Translations under genes and position numbers: made by a program
Notes under the pieces: generated by a model
The model's database searches: none
The model's input: only the letters and a program-made list of their open reading frames with translations
What the model was told of the DNA's origin: nothing
Shown: positions 25,345 through 32,556 of the stretch, piece by piece
Layout: each line of letters opens with the position of its first letter
Position numbering within the stretch: the first letter of the stretch is position 1
Assembly: GCF_014200505.1 (NCBI RefSeq)
Contig: NZ_JACHBX010000006.1
Span: 62,001-126,000 of the forward strand
DNA from: Massilia aurea
Lineage (GTDB): Bacteria; Pseudomonadota; Gammaproteobacteria; Burkholderiales; Burkholderiaceae_D
Length of the DNA: 64,000 nucleotides
Direction of reading: 5' to 3'

Positions 25345-26307
25345 ATGAAAAAATGGATTGACCGTATGCTGGGCGCCGACAAGGCGCCGGCCCCCGATGC
25401 CAGCGAAGCGCCGGCCGGTGAAGCGGCGCACGACCTTGCCGTAGAGGTCGATGCCGCGTATTACCGCTGGCTGACCGCTTCGGCCGGCTACGAGGCCACG
25501 CCGGATGTCGAAGAGCACCTGCTGGACCTGGTGCGCACGCTGGCGCTCGACCCGGGCGCGGCCAGCGGCCTGGTGCCGCGCATCCCCGAACTGATCCCCG
25601 AACTGCTGCGCGACCTGGCCGACGACGCCGTGTCGCAGGGCGCGCTCGCGCGCTCGGTCGAGCGCGACACGGTGCTGGTGGCCGAGGTGATCCGCGAAGC
25701 CAACAGCGCGTATTACCGCCCGCTGCAGCCCATCAAGTCGCTCGATGCCGCGCTGTTGATGCTCGGCCAGAACGGCCTGCGCATGCTGCTGGCGCGGATT
25801 GCGTTCCGACCACTGCTACGCATGGCCGACACCGGCTTTGCACGCCACGCCGCGCCGCTGGTATGGCACCAGGCCGAGAAATGCGCCCTGGCGTCGAGCC
25901 TGATGGCACCGGGCATGGCTGCTGGCGTGTTCGAAGCTTACCTGGCTGGCCTGATGCAGAACCTGGGCTTGCTGGTGGCCTTCCGCCTGGCCGAGCGCGC
26001 GGCCGAAGCGGGCAAGATTCCCGGCTCGAGCGAATTCGGCGCCCGGTTGTTTGCCGTCAGCCGGGGGCTGTCGGCGGCGATCGCGGCGCACTGGGAGTTC
26101 CCGCCGGACGTCGTGCACGCCATCGCTACGTCCAGCACGCCGGCCGCATCGGCGCTGGCCCGGGCGCTGGAGCGGGGCGACCAGATCGCCAAGCTGCGCC
26201 TGTTGATCGATGCGCACGTCGTCGCAGAGGACGACAGCCTCGTCACCGCTGGCCTGAACAGCTTTGAACGGCGCTGCCTGGGCAAGCTGGCCGACAGCCG
26301 CGCTTAA
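25345..26307 (+). CDS. HDOD-domain protein (paralogue 1)
   Basis: The protein has 320 residues, with no membrane segment. The HDOD core spans about 75-270: LVPRIPELIPELLRDL, then VLVAEVIREANSAYYRPLQP, NGLRMLLARIAFRPLLRM and GVFEAYLAGLMQNLGLLVAF. HDOD domains are catalytically inactive relatives of HD phosphohydrolases. They act in bacterial signalling (motility, c-di-GMP, stress), usually by binding partner proteins. A very similar gene lies at 31249-32217 and shares these blocks almost word for word. Its stop codon overlaps the stop of the convergent diguanylate cyclase gene within a TTAA tetranucleotide. Confidence 0.82.
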   Translation: MKKWIDRMLGADKAPAPDASEAPAGEAAHDLAVEVDAAYYRWLTASAGYEATPDVEEHLLDLVRTLALDPGAASGLVPRIPELIPELLRDLADDAVSQGALARSVERDTVLVAEVIREANSAYYRPLQPIKSLDAALLMLGQNGLRMLLARIAFRPLLRMADTGFARHAAPLVWHQAEKCALASSLMAPGMAAGVFEAYLAGLMQNLGLLVAFRLAERAAEAGKIPGSSEFGARLFAVSRGLSAAIAAHWEFPPDVVHAIATSSTPAASALARALERGDQIAKLRLLIDAHVVAEDDSLVTAGLNSFERRCLGKLADSRA

Positions 26308-27617
26308 GCTCGGGGCGCCGGGCAAATCCGGTTGCGTCCATCCTGCTTGGCCGTGTAGAGCATCGCATCGGCCTGCACGAACAGTTCGTTTTCGCTGCGC
26401 TGCGCGGGAAACGCGGCCAGCCCGCCGCTGAACGAAAAGCGCCGTTGATCGCCCGGCGCCACCTGGAACGCGATGGCGCCGAAGGCCGTGCGCAGCGCAT
26501 CGAGGCGGGGCCAGGCCTGCGCCAGCGTGCAATCCCAGAACACCACCACGAACTCCTCGCCGCCAAAGCGGCTGAGCAGATCGCGCTCGCCCATCTGCGG
26601 CGCCAGGCACAGGCATAGCCGCTTGATGACGATGTCGCCGAAATGGTGGCCCCAGGTGTCGTTGATGGTCTTGAACTTGTCGATGTCGATGACGCCGAAG
26701 GCCAATGGTTTGTCTTCCAGCGTGGCCTGGCGGATCAGGTCCTGTGTTTTACGCCGCAGCCCGACCTTGTTGAGCAGGCCCGTGGCGCGGTCCTTGCCGA
26801 TCAAATCCTTGTTGACCCGGATCTTGGCCGCGCGGTTGGCCAGTTGCGCTTCGAGCATGCCCGAGCCGGTGTCGGGCAACACCGCATCGAAGCCATCGCC
26901 CAGCGCGCGCCGTGCCAGGGCGTCGTCCGGGCGGCGTTGCAGCAGCACGATTTCGCGCACCGGGTCGGCTTCGATATTCTTTTGCATCACGCGCGCCAGG
27001 GCGTCCACCCGCAGGTAGTCACTGTCGGGGATCAAGACCAGGTCGGGCTGCAATTCCTTGACGCGCAGGTGCAATGTCGATGGGTCGGCATGGTAGCTGA
27101 CATCGATGCGCTGATCGCGCAGCGTGGCGTCATCAAGGCTGCCGGGCAGGCCGAGCGTGACCAGCGTGACGGCGTCGCCCCGCTTGCTCTGCACGAACAG
27201 GTTGAACAGCTTGTCGACCAGCACATCGTTGGCGATCGGCTTTTCGGCATACGCCAGGCAGTGGCTGTCGACCAGCCGCTGCTGCAGCAGGAAGCGGCTG
27301 CCCTGGCGGCTCGATTGCAGGTACACATAGCTGTGACCGGGCGGCAGCCGGGCCAGCAATTCACCCAGCATCAGCGTCTTGCGCGCATCCTGCAGGTCGG
27401 CCTGCATATTGTGCAGGGTGTCGAGGTCGATCACGAACAGGCTGTTGCCGCGATCGGCTTCAACCGCCGCGACAAATTGCGCCAGTTCGCTGAAGAAGCG
27501 GATGTCGAAATCGTATTTGTGCGCGTGCAGCAGCAACTCTGCCCGGTTGTCCTTGATGAAGAAACTCTGGCAGAGATACAGAACAGTATGTCGGTACAGT
27601 GATGCCTCGCTTGTCAT
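26304..27617 (-). CDS. GGDEF diguanylate cyclase
   Basis: The ATG at 27617 gives 437 residues. The N-terminal ~270 residues look like two tandem pseudo-receiver-like folds (VLYLCQSFFIKDNRAELLLH, LFVIDLDTLHN and PDLVLIPDSDYLRVDALARV). They resemble the N-terminus of some response-regulator-linked cyclases, and no transmembrane helix is present. The C-terminal GGDEF domain (about 285-432) has DKATGL-like DRATGLLNKVGL, FGVIDIDKFKTINDTWGH and the active-site loop SRFGGEEFVVVF, so it should make c-di-GMP from two GTP. The inhibitory I-site is absent: the four residues at the RxxD position read GERD. The gene diverges from the S46 peptidase gene, with 175 bp between them. Confidence 0.87.
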   Translation of the reverse strand: MTSEASLYRHTVLYLCQSFFIKDNRAELLLHAHKYDFDIRFFSELAQFVAAVEADRGNSLFVIDLDTLHNMQADLQDARKTLMLGELLARLPPGHSYVYLQSSRQGSRFLLQQRLVDSHCLAYAEKPIANDVLVDKLFNLFVQSKRGDAVTLVTLGLPGSLDDATLRDQRIDVSYHADPSTLHLRVKELQPDLVLIPDSDYLRVDALARVMQKNIEADPVREIVLLQRRPDDALARRALGDGFDAVLPDTGSGMLEAQLANRAAKIRVNKDLIGKDRATGLLNKVGLRRKTQDLIRQATLEDKPLAFGVIDIDKFKTINDTWGHHFGDIVIKRLCLCLAPQMGERDLLSRFGGEEFVVVFWDCTLAQAWPRLDALRTAFGAIAFQVAPGDQRRFSFSGGLAAFPAQRSENELFVQADAMLYTAKQDGRNRICPAPRA

Positions 27618-27792
27618 GTTTGCATGCCTTCCCTGGATGCCCGTCTTGCAAAACGACAATATTACATCCTGCCAGACCAATATGACGCAGTGTTGACGCG
27701 ACCGGTGCGGAGGTCGCATCGCCATAAATCGACACGGTTGGGATACAACGGCGATATACTCCCGCATTGCTTTTTTCATCCAGGGTGTTGTC

Positions 27793-29931
27793 TTGTTCAA
27801 ATCGATTTTCCTGCCTGTCGCCCTCCTGGGCGCCGCGACCGCCGCCTTCGCCGACGAAGGCCAGTGGCAACCGCACCAGCTGCCGCAGCTCTCGTCCGAA
27901 CTGAAGCGCATCGGCATCACGATGCCGGCTTCGAAGCTGGCCGACCTGAGCAAGCACCCGATGAGCGCCATGGTGTCGCTCGGGGGCTGCTCGGCCTCGT
28001 TCGTCTCGCCCGATGGCCTGGTGGTCACGAACCACCACTGCGCCTACGGCGCGATCCAGCGCAATTCGACGCCAGAGCAGAACTACATCGTCAATGGCTT
28101 TCTGGCCAAGACCCGCGCCGAAGAACTGCCGGGTGGCCCGAACACGCTGATCTACGTGACCGAAAAGGTCGAGAACGTCACCAGGCGCGTGCTGGATGGT
28201 TTGAGCCCCACGCTGTCGGGCAGCGAGCGCCATGCGCTGGTGGCCGCGCGCGTGAAGGCCCTGATCGCCGAATGCGAGACCGACAAATCGACGCGCTGCT
28301 CGGTGCCGGCGTTTCACCGCGGCCTGGAGTATTACCGCATCAAGCAGCTGATGATCCGCGACGTGCGCCTGGTGCACGCGCCGTCAGACCGCATCGGCAA
28401 CTTCGGCGGCGACATCGACAATTACGAGTGGCCGCGCCAGACGGGCGATTACTCGTTCCTGCGCGCCTACGTCGGCAAGGACGGCCGTCCGGCCGACCCG
28501 TCGCCGGACAACGTGCCGTACCGCTCGAAGGACTTCCTGGTGGTGTCGGCCGAAGGTCTGAAGAACGGCGATCCGATCCTGCTGGCGGGCTACCCGGGCC
28601 GCACCAGCCGCTACAAGCTGCCAAGCGAGATCCGCTTCGCACGCGACGTCGATTTCCCGGCCAAGGCAGCCACGATCACGGCCGACCTGGCGATCATCGC
28701 TGCTGCAACCAAGGACAATCCGGCATGGGACGTGCGCTATGCGAGCGTGGCCAAGAGCCTGAACAACGTGCTGAAAAAGACGCAGGGCCTGATGGATGGC
28801 TTCGCGCGCAAGGACATCGCCGCCATCAAGGACGTGCAGGACGCGGAGTTCCGCACCTGGCAGCAAGCCCACGCCGGCGCCAACAAGAACCTGCTGACCG
28901 AACTGGACGCCGTGATCGCCCGCGACATGGCGCTGCAACGCCAGGAAGCCGCCTGGAACGAGGCGACCCACAGCGACCTGCTCAAGAGCGCGCGCACGCT
29001 GTATCGCCTGGCCCTCGAGCGCCAGAAGCCGGACGCAGAGCGCGAAGGCGGCTACCAGGAACGCGACCTGTCGTTCATCAAGGCGCGCCTGACACGGCTC
29101 GAGCAATCGTTCGTGCCGAGCGTGGACGAAGCGCGCTACAAGGCCGCATTGGCCCGCTATGCACGCATCGACGGCGCCATGCGCCCGCAGGGCCTCGATG
29201 CACTGCTGCCGACTGAAGCGGCGCTGCCGGCAATGTACCGCAGCAGCGAGCTGGCCGACACCGCCAAGCGCCTGGCCTGGATCGGCAAGGACCCGCAGGC
29301 ATTCCGCGCCTCGAACGATCCGTTCATCGCACTGGCCGTGCGCCTGCACGACGCCGGCATGGTGCTGGAAAACGGGCGCAACGAGATCGACGGCAACCTC
29401 GAACGCGTGATCCCGCAATACATGGCGGCCGTGATCGCGTTCAAGACGTCGCAGGGCAAGCCGGTCTACCCGGACGCCAACTCGACGCTGCGCGTGACCT
29501 ACGGCACGGTGTCGCCGTACTCACCGCGCGATGGCCTGCTGAAAGGGCCGTTCACGACCGTCGAAGGCATTCTTGAGAAGGAAACCGATAAGGATCCGTT
29601 CATCGTCCCGGCCGCGCTCAAGCAAGCCATCCAGGGCAAGCGCTACGGCGTGTTCAAGGACAAGGCGCTGGGCACCGTGCCGGTCAACTTCCTGTCGAGC
29701 GCCGACACCACGGGCGGCAATTCAGGTTCGGCCGTCATGAACGGGCGGGGCGAGCTGGTGGGCCTGAACTTCGATTCGACCTATGAATCGATCACCAAGG
29801 ACTGGTACTTCGACACCGCCATCACGCGCGCGATCCACGTGGATATCCGCTACATGCTGTGGGTGATGAAGGAGGTCGACCATGCCGACAACCTGCTCAA
29901 GGAAATGACGATCAAGTATCCGAAGAAGTAA
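27793..29931 (+). CDS. S46-family dipeptidyl-peptidase (DPP7/DPP11 type)
   Basis: The protein has 712 residues, the normal family length. The start is the TTG at 27793, which gives a clean signal peptide (MFKSIFLPVALLGAATAAFA, then DEGQW). The chymotrypsin-fold triad is visible: His82 in VVTNHHCAYGA, Asp in FGGDIDNYEWPRQTGDYSF, Ser in TGGNSGSAVMNGRGELVG. S46 enzymes remove dipeptides from the N-terminus of oligopeptides in the periplasm. Family knowledge says the residue after GLNFD sets specificity (Gly in DPP7, Arg in DPP11). Here it is Ser (GLNFDSTYE), so the preference for hydrophobic or acidic side chains is not predictable. It is followed 15 bp later by pnuC, but a functional link is not obvious. 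Confidence 0.92.
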   Translation: MFKSIFLPVALLGAATAAFADEGQWQPHQLPQLSSELKRIGITMPASKLADLSKHPMSAMVSLGGCSASFVSPDGLVVTNHHCAYGAIQRNSTPEQNYIVNGFLAKTRAEELPGGPNTLIYVTEKVENVTRRVLDGLSPTLSGSERHALVAARVKALIAECETDKSTRCSVPAFHRGLEYYRIKQLMIRDVRLVHAPSDRIGNFGGDIDNYEWPRQTGDYSFLRAYVGKDGRPADPSPDNVPYRSKDFLVVSAEGLKNGDPILLAGYPGRTSRYKLPSEIRFARDVDFPAKAATITADLAIIAAATKDNPAWDVRYASVAKSLNNVLKKTQGLMDGFARKDIAAIKDVQDAEFRTWQQAHAGANKNLLTELDAVIARDMALQRQEAAWNEATHSDLLKSARTLYRLALERQKPDAEREGGYQERDLSFIKARLTRLEQSFVPSVDEARYKAALARYARIDGAMRPQGLDALLPTEAALPAMYRSSELADTAKRLAWIGKDPQAFRASNDPFIALAVRLHDAGMVLENGRNEIDGNLERVIPQYMAAVIAFKTSQGKPVYPDANSTLRVTYGTVSPYSPRDGLLKGPFTTVEGILEKETDKDPFIVPAALKQAIQGKRYGVFKDKALGTVPVNFLSSADTTGGNSGSAVMNGRGELVGLNFDSTYESITKDWYFDTAITRAIHVDIRYMLWVMKEVDHADNLLKEMTIKYPKK

Positions 29932-29946
29932 TCCGGGTACGTCCGC

Positions 29947-30540
29947 ATGAACGAACCTCTTGTCCTTGCCGGCCTGACGACGTCGCCACTCGAACTGATC
30001 TCGTTCGTGCTGGCCGTCATTACCGTCGTGCTCAACATCCGCCAGAAACACTGGGCCTGGCTGTTCTCGATCGCATCGTCCGCCACCTACGCGGTGGTGT
30101 TCTTCGACGCGCGGCTGTATGGCGACATGGGGCTGCAGTTCGTGTTCATCATCGCGTCGATCTGGGGCTGGACCATGTGGCTGCGTGGCGCCGGCAATGG
30201 GCCGCTGGTCGTCAAGCGCCTCAATCCCGGCACCCGCGCCTGGGTGCTGGTCGCCTGGTTCGCCGGCTTCGTGGTGCTCTCGACCTTCCTCGATCATTTC
30301 ACCGACACCGACGTGCCGCACGCCGATGGCTTCCTCACCGCCGGGAGCCTGATGGGGCAACTGCTCCTGGCGCGCAAGAAGCTCGAGAACTGGCACATCT
30401 GGATCGCGGTCGACATCCTGTATGTCGGCCTGTATGTCTACAAGGGCCTGATGCTCACGGCGGTGTTGTACGGCGTGTTCGTGCTGCTGGCCATCGCTGG
30501 CCTGCGTGCCTGGTCTGCGCATGTGGAGCAGCGGGCGTGA
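29947..30540 (+). CDS. pnuC: PnuC nicotinamide riboside transporter
   Basis: The protein has 197 residues and about seven membrane helices, the size of known PnuC proteins. Family features are SFVLAVITVVLNIRQKHWAW near the start, FIIASIWGWTMWLRG in the middle and the substrate-binding ENWHIWIAVDILYVGLYVYK near the end (W-x2-W motif). PnuC facilitates entry of nicotinamide riboside, which is then trapped by phosphorylation. The kinase gene overlaps its stop codon directly downstream. Together they form a minimal NAD salvage route. Confidence 0.9.
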   Translation: MNEPLVLAGLTTSPLELISFVLAVITVVLNIRQKHWAWLFSIASSATYAVVFFDARLYGDMGLQFVFIIASIWGWTMWLRGAGNGPLVVKRLNPGTRAWVLVAWFAGFVVLSTFLDHFTDTDVPHADGFLTAGSLMGQLLLARKKLENWHIWIAVDILYVGLYVYKGLMLTAVLYGVFVLLAIAGLRAWSAHVEQRA

Positions 30541-31076
30541 AGATGCCAGTTGCCGGTATTGATGGAGTAGCCCGGGTTGCAATCCTGGGTGCGGAATCGT
30601 CGGGCAAGTCCACCTTGTCCGAAGCGCTGGCGCGCCGCTACAGCACCGTGTGGGTGCCGGAATACCTGCGCGAATTCGTCGACGTCCATGCGCGCGTGCC
30701 GCGTGAGGAAGACCAGTTCGGGATCGCGCGCACGCAACTGGCGCGCGAGGATGCGGCCGCCCATGTCGCGCAGCGCTACCTGTTCTGCGACACGACCGCG
30801 CTGATGACGGCGCTGTACAGCCGCGTGTACTGGGACCGTGTGGACGCGCAACTGGCGCAGCTCGCCGCGCGTCACGCCTACGCCATCACGCTGGTGACGG
30901 CGCCCGATGGTCCGTGGGAGCCGGACGGCTTGCAGCGCGAATCGGAGGAGGTGCGCCAGATGGTGCACCGGCTGCTGCTCGAGACGCTCGACGCGCGCGG
31001 CATCGCGTACACCTTGCTGGCAGGGGACCTGCCGCAACGTTTGCGGCAGGTAGAACAGCTCCTCGGCGCACCGTAA
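30537..31076 (+). CDS. NadR-like nicotinamide riboside kinase (AAA_28 ATPase)
   Basis: The GTG at 30537 (overlapping the pnuC stop) has GGAG 8 nt upstream and gives 179 residues; an ATG two codons later is the alternative. The protein has a P-loop ILGAESSGKSTLSEALARRY, followed by EYLREFVDVH and YLFCDTTALMT. This matches the ribosylnicotinamide kinase domain of NadR without its regulatory HTH or NMN adenylyltransferase domain. It would phosphorylate nicotinamide riboside to NMN using ATP, trapping what PnuC imports. Because the adenylyltransferase part is absent, a separate NadD would have to finish NAD synthesis. Confidence 0.85.
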   Translation: MKMPVAGIDGVARVAILGAESSGKSTLSEALARRYSTVWVPEYLREFVDVHARVPREEDQFGIARTQLAREDAAAHVAQRYLFCDTTALMTALYSRVYWDRVDAQLAQLAARHAYAITLVTAPDGPWEPDGLQRESEEVRQMVHRLLLETLDARGIAYTLLAGDLPQRLRQVEQLLGAP

Positions 31077-31248
31077 GTCATATCGTCGGCAGGCTTGCCA
31101 CGACGTTTGATCGCCATCATGCGCTTGTCGCGCGCTGCGCCGATAGGACAGAGACGGGCAGGGTGACGGCAAATAGTTTCACGACCGCGTTACTTTGTTT
31201 CTTTGTGGCATTACAATATGCTACTTTCTGAACACGGGGCGGGACGCG

Positions 31249-32217
31249 ATGAAAAATTGGATTGGTCGTTTGCTGGGCGGCGCCGAGAAGGAAACCGTCG
31301 CGCCGGCACCCGTCAGCGCAACGCTGACGTTCGACGACGCTCGAACCATGGCGACCGAGGTCCAGGCCACCTACTACCGCTGGTTGACGGGCAGCAGCCG
31401 CTGCACGGCGTCCCCCGAACAAGAGGCGCAGATCCTGCGCGAAGTGCGCTCGCTGGCCGCCGATCCCGTCTGCGCATCCGGCCTGGTGCCACGTATCCCC
31501 GAACTCATTGCGCAGCTTCTAACTTCGCTGTCGGACGAGAACATCTCGACCGGCGCGCTGTCGGCCCAGGTGGGACGCGACCTGGTGCTGGTCGCCGAAG
31601 TCATTCGCGAAGCGAACAGCGCCTATTACCGCCCGGTGACGCCCATCGAAACGCTGGAAGGCGCGGTGACGATGCTGGGCCTGAACGGCCTGCGCATGCT
31701 GCTCGCGCGCATCGCGTTCCGCCCGCTGCTGCGCGTGACGACCCAGGGCGTGGCGCGCCAGGTCGCGCCGATCGTCTGGAAGCATGCCGAACGCTGCGCA
31801 TTCGCCGCCAGCGTCATGGCGCCGGGTCTGTCGGCCGGCGTGTTCGAAGCCTACCTGTCCGGCCTGATGCAGAACCTCGGCTTGCAGGTGGCGTTTCAGG
31901 TGGCTGACCGCGTGTGCGAAGGCAAGGTGCCGGGCTCCGGCGAATTTGGCATCGCCTTCTTTGCCGCCAGCCGCGAGCTGTCATCGGTGATCGCCAGCCA
32001 CTGGGATTTTCCGCCGGATGTCGTCAAGGCGATCGCGCACGCACATGAGCCGGAGGGTTCGCATCCGGCGCAGGCGCTGGCGCTGGGTGACCGGATCGCG
32101 ACGCTGCGCTTGCTGCTGGACGCGGGGGTGATTGGTGATGATGATCCGCTCGTGATGCAGGGGTTGAATGGGTTTGAGCGGCGGTGTTTGGGCAAGTTGT
32201 TGGAGTTGTCGGAATAA
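31249..32217 (+). CDS. HDOD-domain protein (paralogue 2)
   Basis: The protein has 322 residues from the ATG at 31249. It is collinear with the HDOD protein at 25345, sharing MKxWIxRxLG at the N-terminus, LVPRIPELI, VLVAEVIREANSAYYRP, NGLRMLLARIAFRPLLR, GVFEAYLSGLMQNLGL and FERRCLGKL at the end. The two clearly derive from one duplication, now separated by 5 kb of unrelated genes. It is likely a signalling scaffold. The last ~120 bp use more T-rich codons (TTGGGCAAGTTGTTGGAG) than the first copy. Confidence 0.82.
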   Translation: MKNWIGRLLGGAEKETVAPAPVSATLTFDDARTMATEVQATYYRWLTGSSRCTASPEQEAQILREVRSLAADPVCASGLVPRIPELIAQLLTSLSDENISTGALSAQVGRDLVLVAEVIREANSAYYRPVTPIETLEGAVTMLGLNGLRMLLARIAFRPLLRVTTQGVARQVAPIVWKHAERCAFAASVMAPGLSAGVFEAYLSGLMQNLGLQVAFQVADRVCEGKVPGSGEFGIAFFAASRELSSVIASHWDFPPDVVKAIAHAHEPEGSHPAQALALGDRIATLRLLLDAGVIGDDDPLVMQGLNGFERRCLGKLLELSE

Positions 32218-32556
32218 GTCCTGGTCCAGTCCAGGCGTGCAGCAGGAGGGCGATGCTTTCCTGTGGAGTTTCTGCTCTGCCTCATCAGAAATTCACGCGG
32301 TATCTTGGTAAAGACCCGTCCCATAATAAGGCAAATATGTGGCGCCGAATCGACACGCTCCCGTGATTTCTCTTCCTAACCAAGAGTTCGCTCAATAGTC
32401 GGCACGGCGGTATTCCCCGTGCATGGACAGTCAAATACCTCAAAGTTACGATCTCTTCCGTCTAGCCGACAAGCAGTCGACAGATCCTGCGCTACTCATC
32501 GCAGCGACTCGACATGGCGGTGACGACGTCAATTCAGAGATGGAGGTTACCCAAGC
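32218..32556. other. 339-bp gap upstream of vgrG
   Basis: GC content drops relative to the core genes; this is probably the left edge of the T6SS cargo island. A 58-codon frame (32423-32599, beginning MDSQIPQSYDLFRLAD) overlaps the vgrG start but resembles nothing I know. No tRNA or attachment-site repeat is visible. Confidence 0.4.
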
